Shown here one piece after another: positions 1 to 8,031 of a DNA stretch of 29,913 nucleotides (the first letter of the stretch is position 1; every line of letters starts with the position of its first letter). The notes beneath the pieces were generated by a model that was given only the letters and a program-made list of their open reading frames with translations, searched no databases and was not told where the DNA came from. The position numbers were made by a program, and so were the translations under genes. Source of the DNA: an uncultured Bacilli bacterium (GTDB lineage: Bacteria > Bacillota_I > Bacilli_A > RF39 > UBA660); contig CALWAA010000002.1 of the NCBI GenBank assembly GCA_944372725.1, positions 1 through 29,913 on the forward strand, written 5' to 3'.

Positions 1-184
1 ACTAAGGACGAGTTTTACCCGCGGTACCACCTTAATTCATGATTTTATTCATGCTCTTTACTCAATAACGGCGAGTGGCCGTTTAAACTCCAGAGTCATC
101 TTCCATATTACTTTATGTTTATTTCCATCAACCATAAACTTTCTATATTAAAAATAATATGTACTCATTCCTTCAACATTTAAC
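1..184 (-). promoter_or_regulatory. T-box riboswitch leader (5' part; terminator lies off the left edge)
   Basis: On the minus strand the leader ends with the T-box core AAGGTGGTACCGCGGG (about 15-32) followed by AACTCGTCCTT, the usual 5' half of the terminator. Upstream are a base-paired Stem I foot (AGAGT near 184, ACTCT near 90) and a strong hairpin AACGGC/GCCGTT (about 66-82) in the Stem II/III position. T-box RNAs sense uncharged tRNA and control transcription of aminoacyl-tRNA synthetase or amino-acid genes. The bulge reads TGGT, which would pair with a tRNA ending ACCA (discriminator A73); this disfavours tRNAs with G, C or U at position 73. I could not fix the specifier codon. The controlled gene is outside the window. 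Confidence 0.9.
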
Positions 185-190
185 TCTTTC

Positions 191-220
191 ATTATATTAT
201 ATGTAAGTCCTAAATGTCAA
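191..220 (-). promoter_or_regulatory. Sigma-A promoter of the T-box transcript
   Basis: On the minus strand TTGACA (215-220) and TATAAT (191-196) are both perfect consensus, separated by 18 nt. Predicted initiation near 184 coincides with the first base-paired part of the T-box leader. The -35 element overlaps the last codons of spoVT, so the T-box unit is transcribed independently of spoVT. Confidence 0.88.
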
Positions 221-725
221 GTTTGTGAGAAAAAATATTTGCAACTAATTTGCCGATTGCTATTTCATCTTTTAGAGGGATATCATTATACATAATAATT
301 AAGCCAATACTATCATTTAAAGAAATAATAGGAATAAAGGCAAAATTACCATTTAAAGTGTATTCATCAATCACCAATGTTGTATTTTCTTTGCTTTTAA
401 TTTCTCGCTCTTCTATCATATTTAAAAACTCTTCATTTAATAAATGTCCTTTTAAATCAGCATTTAAGCCAGCTTGGGCAAGTATTTTTTCTCTGTCTGT
501 TATTATTATTTTATAGTTAAAAGTATTATAGATAAGCTCACATAAATTATTTGCTAAATCACTACTTGTCGTCATGCGATAATACTTTTTTAATATAATA
601 CTATCATTATCAATAAATATTTCGATATTTTCTCCATCTCTAATTCCTAAGTTTCTTCTTATTTCTTTGGGTATTACAATTCGGCCTAATTCATCAATTC
701 TTCTTACTACTCCGGTAGATTTCAA
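210..725 (-). CDS. spoVT: Stage V sporulation protein T, AbrB-family regulator
   Basis: The 171-residue protein starts with an AbrB-type swapped-hairpin DNA-binding domain (residues 1-50, with RRIDELGRIVIPKEIRR and RDGENIEIF). A GAF-like sensor domain follows (about 55-165). In Bacillus, SpoVT is about 178 residues, binds DNA as a tetramer and tunes forespore (sigma-G) genes. The start is a TTG at 723-725 with GGAG 9 nt upstream. It follows mfd as in Bacillus, where mfd is directly followed by spoVT, but here a foreign-looking fragment on the other strand separates the two. A weak forespore-like promoter (GTATA, about 16 nt, CAATATT) may lie upstream, but I would not rely on it. The presence of spoVT argues for a sporulating, or recently sporulating, lineage. 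Confidence 0.93.
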   Translation of the reverse strand: MKSTGVVRRIDELGRIVIPKEIRRNLGIRDGENIEIFIDNDSIILKKYYRMTTSSDLANNLCELIYNTFNYKIIITDREKILAQAGLNADLKGHLLNEEFLNMIEEREIKSKENTTLVIDEYTLNGNFAFIPIISLNDSIGLIIMYNDIPLKDEIAIGKLVANIFSHKLDI

Positions 726-799
726 ATTTTACAACTCCAATCTAATATTAATATTGGCGTTATTAGAGAAAATATACAAAAAAGATTTTGAATTTAAAA

Positions 800-828
800 T
801 TGAAAGAAATTGTTATTTAGTGTAAAAT
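800..828 (+). promoter_or_regulatory. Sigma-A-like promoter upstream of the orphan variable-region fragment
   Basis: TTGAAA (800-805), a 17-nt spacer and TAAAAT (823-828) lie in the plus orientation in an otherwise plain AT-rich gap. Transcription would start near 835 and run into the 857-1042 fragment, ending at the hairpin at 1063-1090. No good ribosome binding site precedes ATG 857, so transcription is better supported than translation. Confidence 0.5.
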
Positions 829-856
829 TAGAATAGGTTAATCTATGAATTAAATA

Positions 857-1042
857 ATGTCTCCGTTAAACTTTAACAACGGTTGGGCTAACGTGTTCTA
901 TGTGCGGTCGGATGGCAGCCTCGACGCACCGCGCGTGTATTGGACCGTTAGTGGTGTGCGCCCAGTTATTAATTTACGTGCTGACGTTACTATTTCTGGA
1001 GGAAATGGTACAGCAAATAATCCTTATCAAATTGGTAAATAA
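857..1042 (+). pseudogene. Orphan C-terminal fragment resembling a DGR target-protein variable region
   Basis: The 61-residue reading frame runs from a serine-proline start (MSPLNFNNGWANVF) to GVRPVINLRADV and a GNGTANNPYQI tail. From memory, this matches the extreme C-terminus of secreted or surface proteins of gut Firmicutes whose C-type-lectin-like end is diversified by retroelements. Bases 868-962 are far richer in GC than the neighbourhood and poor in adenine, with codons of NNY/NNG type at the positions expected to vary. This is what A-to-N mutagenesis of AAY codons leaves behind. There is no upstream protein body, no reverse transcriptase and no template repeat in the window, so this is a truncated relic or a stand-alone cassette. 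The in-frame codon three positions before the ATG is a stop (TAA). The start is uncertain because the ribosome binding site is weak. Confidence 0.55.
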
Positions 1043-1062
1043 TATGTAATTTAAAGCAACTT

Positions 1063-1090
1063 AAAAAGCATCAATTAGTTGGTGCTTTTT
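1063..1090. terminator. Bidirectional intrinsic terminator
   Basis: A 12-bp stem (AAAAAGCATCAA at 1063-1074, TTGGTGCTTTTT at 1079-1090) with a 4-nt loop has A and T runs on both flanks. It can stop the plus-strand fragment transcript and the minus-strand pth-mfd transcript. It overlaps the last codons and the TGA stop of mfd. Confidence 0.85.
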
Positions 1091-4000
1091 CGTTGGAATT
1101 ATTTCCCGGGAAATAATCTTCTTTGATTAATTCTAAGACGGGTACAAAAGTATATAGGAAATGCTTATCATTTGGTTTTAACATAAGTGTTATTTTAATT
1201 CTTTTATTTTGATAGGCAAATTTTAAGTTTGGATTAATATTATAGCTTTCTAAGAATAGTTTATCTGCTTTAGTATGACTTGATAATTCTTCGGGAAGTT
1301 CTACTTCTACGAACCTTTCTGTTTGGGTTACTCTAGTAATATTTAGAGACCTTGCTAGTTTTTCAAACCATTCTTCATACATGTAAATAATCATAGTTTC
1401 ATCTACTTTACCAAAACGGTCTTCTAATTCTTCTTTTACTTTCTTTAAGCTTTCTAAAGAGTCAACTTCATTGATTTTTTGGTGAATTTCAATTTTGATT
1501 TCATCATCTGTTGTGTAATCATCAGAAATATGAGTACTTACATCAATTAAAGATTGTTTATCATCTTCTTTTGGTACTTCTTCCCCTTTTAATCTTTTCA
1601 TTTCATCTTCAATCATTTGCATATATAAATTAATACCGACTGAATCAACAAAACCTGCTTGTTCACTTCCTAAAATGTCTCCTGCTCCTCTTATGGCTAA
1701 ATCACGCATAGCAATACGATAACCACTTCCTAGTTCTGTAAATTCTTTTATTGCATCTAATCTTTTAATTGCTATATCATTTAACATTTTGCTTTTATCA
1801 TATAATAAGTAAGCATAAGCTATTTTGTTAGAACGTCCTACTCTTCCTCTTATTTGATATAACTGAGATAAACCAAATCTATCGGCATTATAAATAATTA
1901 AGGTATTAGTGTTTGGAATGTCTATTCCTGTTTCAATAATTGTAGTACATATTAAAATATCGTATTTAAAATCAATAAAATCTTGCATGACATCTTCTAG
2001 TTCTTGTTTGTTCATTCTTCCATGAGCACTAATAATTCTTGCTTCGGGAACAAGTGATTTAATATGACTAACAACACTATCCAATTTTTCAATATTATTA
2101 TAAAGAATAAATATTTGGCCTTTTCTTGCTAATTCTTTATAAATTGCATCTTTTATAATTAAATCATTTTCTTCTAAAACATAGGTTTGAATGGGATATC
2201 TATTTACTGGTGGCGTATCAATAATTGATAAATCTCTTAATCCTGACATTGCCATTTTCATCGTTCTTGGGATTGGTGTTGCTGATAAAGTAAGAACATT
2301 GACATCTGTCTTTAATTTTTTGATTTTTTCTTTGTGAGTTACGCCAAAACGTTGTTCTTCATCAATCACTAGTAAGCCCAATTTTTTAACATGAATATCA
2401 TCACTAAGTAGTCTATGAGTTCCAAAGACGATATCGATAGTGCCTTTTTCTAGCCCTTCTAAAGTCCGTTTTGTTTCTTTTGGAGAAGTAAAACGATTTA
2501 AGAGAGCTATTTCAATAGGATAATCTTTGAAACGCTCTAAAGCATTTTTATATTGTTGATTAGATAAAATGGTTGTTGGACATAAATATAATACTTGATA
2601 ATTATTTAGTACTGTTTTAAACATAGCTCGGAATGCTACTTCCGTTTTACCAAAACCTACATCGCCACATAATAGTCTATCCATGGGAACTTTGTCTTTT
2701 AAATCAATATCTATTTCTTTAATGGCTTTATCTTGGTCTTTTGTTGGTGTATATGCAAAACTACTAGCAAAATCACGTTCCATATCATAAGTTTGATAGG
2801 CAGTTCCTTTTAGAGCTCTTCTTTCGGCATATAGTTTTAATAGTTCTTCAGATATATCTTTTATTTTCTTTTCTACAGCTCGTTTGGTTTTGGCCCAACT
2901 AGTAGAATTTAATTTATTTATTTTAGGTTTAAAGCCATCTTTACTAGTATATTTTAGTATTGTATTCATTTTTTCTACCGGAACATATATTTTGTCATTA
3001 TCAGCATAAAGTATTTCAATATAATCTTTTGCTAATCCTCTTTTGGTTAGTGTTTTAATGCCATTATATATTCCAATTCCATGGGCCATATGAACAACAT
3101 AATCCCCTTTATTTAGGGAGTTCAAATCTTTTATTTTGCTACCAATTTTGTAGGAATTACGGTATTTTATTGGTTCAGTTCGCACTTGTTCAATATCATT
3201 TTCGCTTATTACAACAGTTTTATCTATTATAAATCCTTTCGATAAATATTTATTTTCAATCGTTATGGGAACAGTGATTAATTCTTTTATTATCTTTATT
3301 TGACTTTCTTTACTTAAATAAAAGATAATTTTATAACCTTGTCTGTACCATATTTCTGTTTGCTCTTTTAATTTTTCAAAATTAGAATGAAAATTTGGTA
3401 TTTCTTTCGTAGATAAATTAAGTATATTGGCTTCTTTTTTATAATTATTAATAAAATCAATATATATATTTTCCTTTGGATTTATCTCATCTAAGCTAAA
3501 CATAAACTTCGTATCTTGAGGAAGGTCTTTAGAAACACGATATTCAAACATTTCTTCTTCTAGTTTTTCATAGTTAGCTTTTATTCGTGCTTCATCAATT
3601 GTTATTACAATAGCATCTTTCGCATAATCCAGTAGACATGATTTTTTATCTGTTTTAATTTCACCATTGGCTATTAATTTAATTTCATTTACTTCTTTAA
3701 TAGACATTTGCGTTGATTCATCAAAATATCTAATGGATTCAATAACATTTCCAAAGAATTCTACTCTAATGGGATGTTCTTCTAATGTTATGAAAATATC
3801 AATAACAAAACCTCTTACGGCATATTCACCTGTGGTTGTTACAATTGTATCTTTCTTATAATCTAATTTATCTAGTATTTCAATTAATTTTTCACGATTA
3901 ATTTCATCACACTTTTTTAAGATAATGTTCATTTTTTCTTGAACTTGTTGGTCAGTTAAAAATTTTAGATAACCCATTAAATTCGTAACAACAATTCCTT

Positions 4001-4292
4001 TTTTGGTTTTTAAGGCTTCTATTGTATCTATTCTGGTGGTTTTTAGTTCTGGTGATATTGCTAAAGCTTCGCTTGTTATAAAATCATCCATGGGAAAAAG
4101 ATAAGTATTTTTTTCATAATTTCCTATTCCAGTAAAAAAGGTGTTAGCTTCGTATAATGTACTTAATAGAACAATAATATTTTTCTTTTTTTCTTCAAAA
4201 ATTTTAGACACGTAAAGATAGGCTAACTCATGTGTTAACCCTGTTATAGTTAAATTATTGTCATATTTAAAATATTTATCTAAAAAGTCCAT
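1071..4292 (-). CDS. mfd: Transcription-repair coupling factor Mfd
   Basis: The 1073-residue protein removes stalled RNA polymerase from damaged DNA and recruits UvrA. The order of domains is standard. UvrB-like region lies in the first 330 residues. The RNA-polymerase-interacting CarD-like domain is near 390-450 (GDYVVHMAHGIGIYNG). The RecG-like translocase has Walker A GDVGFGKTE near 543, DEEQRFG near 645 and TATPIPRTMKMAMSG shortly after. The translocation motif with QIRGRVGRS is near 810, and the C-terminal TRCF domain follows. It is slightly shorter than the usual 1150-1180 residues. It starts 2 nt after pth stops, so the two are co-transcribed. The small fin gene that sits between pth and mfd in Bacillus is absent. 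A Noc-type palindrome lies within its last codons. Confidence 0.97.
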   Translation of the reverse strand: MDFLDKYFKYDNNLTITGLTHELAYLYVSKIFEEKKKNIIVLLSTLYEANTFFTGIGNYEKNTYLFPMDDFITSEALAISPELKTTRIDTIEALKTKKGIVVTNLMGYLKFLTDQQVQEKMNIILKKCDEINREKLIEILDKLDYKKDTIVTTTGEYAVRGFVIDIFITLEEHPIRVEFFGNVIESIRYFDESTQMSIKEVNEIKLIANGEIKTDKKSCLLDYAKDAIVITIDEARIKANYEKLEEEMFEYRVSKDLPQDTKFMFSLDEINPKENIYIDFINNYKKEANILNLSTKEIPNFHSNFEKLKEQTEIWYRQGYKIIFYLSKESQIKIIKELITVPITIENKYLSKGFIIDKTVVISENDIEQVRTEPIKYRNSYKIGSKIKDLNSLNKGDYVVHMAHGIGIYNGIKTLTKRGLAKDYIEILYADNDKIYVPVEKMNTILKYTSKDGFKPKINKLNSTSWAKTKRAVEKKIKDISEELLKLYAERRALKGTAYQTYDMERDFASSFAYTPTKDQDKAIKEIDIDLKDKVPMDRLLCGDVGFGKTEVAFRAMFKTVLNNYQVLYLCPTTILSNQQYKNALERFKDYPIEIALLNRFTSPKETKRTLEGLEKGTIDIVFGTHRLLSDDIHVKKLGLLVIDEEQRFGVTHKEKIKKLKTDVNVLTLSATPIPRTMKMAMSGLRDLSIIDTPPVNRYPIQTYVLEENDLIIKDAIYKELARKGQIFILYNNIEKLDSVVSHIKSLVPEARIISAHGRMNKQELEDVMQDFIDFKYDILICTTIIETGIDIPNTNTLIIYNADRFGLSQLYQIRGRVGRSNKIAYAYLLYDKSKMLNDIAIKRLDAIKEFTELGSGYRIAMRDLAIRGAGDILGSEQAGFVDSVGINLYMQMIEDEMKRLKGEEVPKEDDKQSLIDVSTHISDDYTTDDEIKIEIHQKINEVDSLESLKKVKEELEDRFGKVDETMIIYMYEEWFEKLARSLNITRVTQTERFVEVELPEELSSHTKADKLFLESYNINPNLKFAYQNKRIKITLMLKPNDKHFLYTFVPVLELIKEDYFPGNNSNEKAPTN
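1101..1114. promoter_or_regulatory. Noc-binding-site palindrome (NBS 1), inside mfd
   Basis: A perfect ATTTCCCGGGAAAT, extended to a 20-bp perfect palindrome at 1098-1117. This is the published Bacillus subtilis nucleoid-occlusion (Noc) site. It reads as FPGN near the mfd C-terminus, just before the stop, in a poorly conserved tail. Confidence 0.85.
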
Positions 4293-4294
4293 AA

Positions 4295-4849
4295 TTAATT
4301 CTTCCTATTATATTTATTCATGGTGGCATCTAGGCCTTTAGTAATAAAAGAGATGATTATATCATCAAGGGTTGGGTATAGTTTTTCAAATATTTCTAAT
4401 TCTTCTTTCGTGAATTTACCTAAAACATAATCTTTAGTATCAATAGCTTTATTATTAGAAATACCTATTTTTAGCCTTGCAAAGTTATTATTTCCAAGAC
4501 GTTCAATAATGGATTTAATACCATTATGACCACCAGTGCTACTATTTATTTTTAGTCGATAAGTTCCTACTGGTAAATCTAAATCATCATGAATCACTAA
4601 AATGTCTTCTAAATTTATTTTGTAAAAATTTACAAATTCTATTAAGGCATTTCCTGATAAGTTCATGTAAGTTTGTGGTTTTATTAATAATATTTTTTCG
4701 CCATTTACTATTGTTTCAGTGTATAGTGATGAAAATTTACTTTTCCAATTATCTGTATTTGCAAAGTGGTCTAATGTCATAAAACCTATATTATGGCGAG
4801 TATTTTGATATTCTTTCCCAGGATTTCCTAGGCCAACAATTAATTTCAT
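4295..4849 (-). CDS. pth: Peptidyl-tRNA hydrolase
   Basis: The 184-residue enzyme releases peptides from prematurely dropped peptidyl-tRNA in the cytoplasm. The N-terminus carries the family signature (MKLIVGLGNPGKEYQNTRHN), including the Asn and the catalytic His of the TRHNIG motif. HDDLDLPVGTYRLK near 92 and GGHNGIKSII near 109 supply the other active-site residues. The length is typical (about 185-195). Its ATG overlaps the trmN6 stop by 4 nt (ATGA), and mfd begins 2 nt after it ends, so it sits in the middle of a translationally coupled run. Confidence 0.97.
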   Translation of the reverse strand: MKLIVGLGNPGKEYQNTRHNIGFMTLDHFANTDNWKSKFSSLYTETIVNGEKILLIKPQTYMNLSGNALIEFVNFYKINLEDILVIHDDLDLPVGTYRLKINSSTGGHNGIKSIIERLGNNNFARLKIGISNNKAIDTKDYVLGKFTKEELEIFEKLYPTLDDIIISFITKGLDATMNKYNRKN

Positions 4850-5571
4850 TTTCTCACATCCTTAAATATATTTTGATATGTTTTCATATCTCGATTAATT
4901 AGCATAGATTTTATCTTAACACCTATCTGGGCGTTTTTCTTCATTTTGAACAATACCATTATAGCATTTTTATTTAAATTTGAATAAATAAAAATCATTT
5001 CTTTGACATGTAATTTATATTGATTAGCAAAATAAAGAATTTCTTCTAATCTTTCAGGACGATGGACTAAATAAAACGTGCCATTATCTTTTAATAAATA
5101 TTTTACTAAAGCAAATATTTCTTCTAATGTAATCGTAATTTCGTGTCTTGCTATTGCTTTTTGATATTCTTCGTTCATCAATGATGTTTTATTTACTTTG
5201 AAAAAAGGAGGATTGCAGGTTATGATATCAAAATTATTTCCCGGGAAATAATTTTTTAAATTTTTGGCATTCATATTTAGCATTTTAATGTTATCTAATT
5301 TATTTATTTTAATACTTTTATTGGCTAAAGCACAAATTTCTTGGTCAATTTCTACTCCAGTTATGTCAATATGATGATTTTTACCAATAATTAAAGGTAG
5401 TGGCGCATTACCACTACAGATATCTAATAAATTTTTATCACTTTTTTTAATTTCGACAAATTCAGCGAGTAATAGGGAATCTAAGGAAAATTTAAATAAT
5501 TTGTCATCTTGATAAATTTTTAAATTATAATCGTATAAATCATTTTGTACTTGCATTTTCCTCACCAGCAT
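4846..5571 (-). CDS. trmN6: tRNA1(Val) adenine-37 N6-methyltransferase (YabB/TrmN6 family)
   Basis: The 241-residue class I SAM-dependent methyltransferase has motif I as DICSGNAPLPLIIG (near 46) and the N6-adenine motif NPPFF (near 115). These are hallmarks of the YabB/YfiC family that methylates A37 of valine tRNA. It lies between ricT and pth, its place in Bacillus, but the usual next genes (GIY-YIG protein yazA and rsmI) are missing. The start is ambiguous. ATG 5571 has GAGTGG 6 nt upstream and overlaps ricT by 32 nt. ATG 5556 has GAGG only 3-4 nt upstream. A Noc-type palindrome falls directly before the NPPF motif. Confidence 0.9.
   Translation of the reverse strand: MLVRKMQVQNDLYDYNLKIYQDDKLFKFSLDSLLLAEFVEIKKSDKNLLDICSGNAPLPLIIGKNHHIDITGVEIDQEICALANKSIKINKLDNIKMLNMNAKNLKNYFPGNNFDIITCNPPFFKVNKTSLMNEEYQKAIARHEITITLEEIFALVKYLLKDNGTFYLVHRPERLEEILYFANQYKLHVKEMIFIYSNLNKNAIMVLFKMKKNAQIGVKIKSMLINRDMKTYQNIFKDVRK
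5236..5249. promoter_or_regulatory. Noc-binding-site palindrome (NBS 2), inside trmN6
   Basis: A perfect ATTTCCCGGGAAAT. The flanks extend the palindrome to 26 bp (5230-5255). It reads as FPGN in the same codon frame as NBS 1. Confidence 0.87.
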
Positions 5572-6340
5572 AAATTTCCACTCTTTCGTTGTTTACTAAC
5601 ACTTTGTAAGAGCGGTTTAATATATCTACATTCACTACAGGACCTTCACCTAATTCTGTTTTTACTATTTCACCTATGTTTGGCAATCCTTCACTACATT
5701 TTAGGTATTCTTCGTCTTCATATGTAAGGCAGCATAAAAGTCGGCCACATAAGCCATTGATTTTAGAGGGATTTAAGGCTAGTCCTTGGTTTTTAGCCAT
5801 ATTCATAGATACAGAATCAATATGGTTTAAGAAATTAGCACAACAAATTTTTTGACCACATGTTCCCACTCCACCGATTTCTCTTGCTTTATCTCTAGCA
5901 CCAATTTGACGTAATTCAATACGGGTACGATAAATAGAAGCAAGACGTCTTGCTAGTTCTCTAAAATCAATTCTTTCATCAGCGAGAAAATTAAATATTA
6001 GTTGTTTGCGGTCAAAGGTGTAACTAGCATTAATCATTTTCATATCTAAATTAAGTTCTTTTACTAGTTCTCGACTTTGTTTTAAAGCATTATTGGCATC
6101 TCTTAGATTTTTTAAGTGTTCTTCATAATCTTTTTTAGTGGAGATTCTAATAATATCTTTTAATTCATCGATATTTTTTATATTTTCATTATTTATATAA
6201 CTTACAACTTTACCAAATTGCAAGCCTTTTTCTGTTTCAGTTATTACTGTTACATTAATTGGACAACGAATTTTACTTTTAAAATTATAGATTTTACCAT
6301 TATCTTTAAAATTTACACCGTATATATAATATCTATCCAT
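5540..6340 (-). CDS. ricT: RicT/YaaT, PSP1-domain protein
   Basis: The 266-residue protein has a PSP1 C-terminal domain with the cysteine clusters CGQKICCANF (near 160) and GLCGRLLCCL (near 197). In Bacillus, RicT joins RicA and RicF in an iron-sulfur complex that promotes maturation of some mRNAs by RNase Y and affects competence and sporulation. Its start overlaps the end of holB by 8 nt and its end overlaps trmN6, so it is part of a coupled operon. The partner genes ricA and ricF are not in the window. Confidence 0.94.
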   Translation of the reverse strand: MDRYYIYGVNFKDNGKIYNFKSKIRCPINVTVITETEKGLQFGKVVSYINNENIKNIDELKDIIRISTKKDYEEHLKNLRDANNALKQSRELVKELNLDMKMINASYTFDRKQLIFNFLADERIDFRELARRLASIYRTRIELRQIGARDKAREIGGVGTCGQKICCANFLNHIDSVSMNMAKNQGLALNPSKINGLCGRLLCCLTYEDEEYLKCSEGLPNIGEIVKTELGEGPVVNVDILNRSYKVLVNNERVEIYAGEENASTK

Positions 6341-7193
6341 GAATATTCCTCATTTCTATCACAAATTTATCTAATAAAAGTTCTATATTTACATTATAAC
6401 TCAAATCTTGTAAAAATTTTGTAATAATATTTAATTGTTTGATAATTTTATTATTATTTTCTTCTTTATAAACGTATGTTAAGTTTTGTTCATAGTCTTT
6501 TTTTATATTTCTTAGAAAATTATGATAAAATATTTCGAAGATTATTTTAAATAGGGTTTCTATTTCTTTTCGTTCTGATATTTTACTTAAAATTAATTCT
6601 TTATTATTTATTAAGGATATATCCTTGATTTTATTTAGATAATCTTTAATTATTGTTTGATAATTATTTAATTCTTCGGCAGTAATGTTTAGTTTATCTA
6701 AAATGTTATTGCTTTCATAGGTTGCTACTAAAACTTGGCAACGACTTTTGATGGTGGGAATGATTACATCTTTATTATTGGTGATAAAAAAGCCTAAAAT
6801 TCCCTCAGTTGGTTCTTCGACAAACTTTAACATCGCATTTGCACTACTACCATTTAATTTTTCAGCATTCATAATAATATAGGTATTATATTTACTATAA
6901 ATGGGTTTCGTTTCAAATGATATTTTTAAGTCTTCTATTTGGCCTTTTTTGATGCTTGTCCCATCTGGTTCAATTGTGATTAAGCTTGGTAAATTATTTT
7001 TATTAATCAAATTACATAAATTGCAATTTAAACATTTTTCTTGATATTCTTCTGGACAATTTATGGCTTTTATTAAAGTTTTTAAATCTTCTAATAATTT
7101 AGAGGGATTATTTGTTTCAATTAAATAAGCGTGAGCTAACTTTTTCTCACGATATTGTTTATAAATATTTAATAAATTACTATTTACAACCAA
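6333..7193 (-). CDS. holB: DNA polymerase III delta-prime subunit
   Basis: The 286-residue clamp-loader ATPase relative has a zinc-binding cluster (CPEEYQEKCLNCNLC, near 46-61). It lacks a real P-loop and keeps the SRC motif (PTIKSRCQV, near 145) that supplies an arginine finger to the neighbouring DnaX ATP site. It works with DnaX and HolA to load the DnaN clamp. The start is a TTG at 7191-7193 with AAGGA 9 nt upstream. In Bacillus, tmk, yaaQ and yaaR precede holB. Here they are missing and bofA is 12 nt upstream, giving an unusually compact block. Confidence 0.92.
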   Translation of the reverse strand: MVVNSNLLNIYKQYREKKLAHAYLIETNNPSKLLEDLKTLIKAINCPEEYQEKCLNCNLCNLINKNNLPSLITIEPDGTSIKKGQIEDLKISFETKPIYSKYNTYIIMNAEKLNGSSANAMLKFVEEPTEGILGFFITNNKDVIIPTIKSRCQVLVATYESNNILDKLNITAEELNNYQTIIKDYLNKIKDISLINNKELILSKISERKEIETLFKIIFEIFYHNFLRNIKKDYEQNLTYVYKEENNNKIIKQLNIITKFLQDLSYNVNIELLLDKFVIEMRNIHG

Positions 7194-7205
7194 ACTACCA
7201 CATCC

Positions 7206-7391
7206 TTATATTAATAAATACACTGCTACTAAGCCTAATATTCCAGGAGAGCCTAAAAGAGTTACTAATACTATTGTAATTAGATTAATGGGAATAAAAA
7301 TATTTATGTTGGATAATATTAAATTTAAGGCATAAATACTTACAAAAGCAAAACATAATTTACTTAATATCTTTAATATATTTTTTTTCAT
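7206..7391 (-). CDS. bofA: BofA-family pro-sigma-K processing inhibitor
   Basis: A 61-residue membrane protein with two hydrophobic segments (about 9-30 and 35-60). The family motif IPINLITIVLVTLLGSPGILGL fills the second segment. BofA in Bacillus (87 residues) sits in the mother-cell-derived forespore membrane with SpoIVFA and holds the SpoIVFB protease inactive. It lies downstream of recR, as in Bacillus. This copy is short and lacks part of the N-terminus. The ribosome binding site is weak (GTGATA), so translation may depend on coupling. This is the second sporulation-type gene in the window. Confidence 0.85.
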   Translation of the reverse strand: MKKNILKILSKLCFAFVSIYALNLILSNINIFIPINLITIVLVTLLGSPGILGLVAVYLLI

Positions 7392-7428
7392 ATTTTATCA
7401 CAATAAATTATATGATTTTTGTGATGTT

Positions 7429-8031
7429 TTATTCTGATATTTTTTTACGGTCTTCTAGAGCTTTTTCTAGTGTAACATTATCTAAATAATCTATTTCAGC
7501 ACCAATTGGAATACCATAAGATAATCTAGATATTGTAACATCTTTCTTTTCTAATATTTTTTTTATATATAAAGTAGTTGCTTCACCCTCTACCGTTGGT
7601 TTTAAAGCTAAAATTAGTTCAGGATGTTCTAATTTTTCTACTCTATTTATTAAACTTGTTAAATTAATATCTTCAGGACCAATATCATCCATAGGAGAAA
7701 TTAAGCCATTTAGAACATGATATGTTCCTTTAAAAGTACCTGTTTTTTCAAAAGAGAATATGCTTTTATAATCTTCTATTACACAAATGATGTTCTTGTT
7801 TCTTCCCTCATCACTACAGATATCGCATATTTCTTTGTCGGTTAGATGCCCACATATTTGACATCTCGTTAAATTTTTTTTAGCGGAAATGATAGAATCA
7901 CTAAATTCTTTTGCTTCTTCGTCACTAAATTCCAAGGTAGCAATTGCCAGGCGTTCAGCACTTTTCTCACCAATGCCCGGTAATTTTTGAAAATAACTAA
8001 TTAACTTTTCTAAATCTTTAGGATAATTCAT
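7429..8031 (-). CDS. recR: Recombination protein RecR
   Basis: The 200-residue protein has an N-terminal helix-hairpin-helix (PGIGEKSAERLA), a four-cysteine zinc finger (CQICGHLTDKEICDIC, near 57-72) and a Toprim domain (ICVIEDYKSIFSFEKTG onward). RecR works with RecO and RecF to load RecA at gaps. Its ATG overlaps the ybaB stop by one base (TAATG), the standard coupled arrangement dnaX-ybaB-recR. RecF is encoded about 8 kb away in the same window. Confidence 0.97.
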   Translation of the reverse strand: MNYPKDLEKLISYFQKLPGIGEKSAERLAIATLEFSDEEAKEFSDSIISAKKNLTRCQICGHLTDKEICDICSDEGRNKNIICVIEDYKSIFSFEKTGTFKGTYHVLNGLISPMDDIGPEDINLTSLINRVEKLEHPELILALKPTVEGEATTLYIKKILEKKDVTISRLSYGIPIGAEIDYLDNVTLEKALEDRKKISE

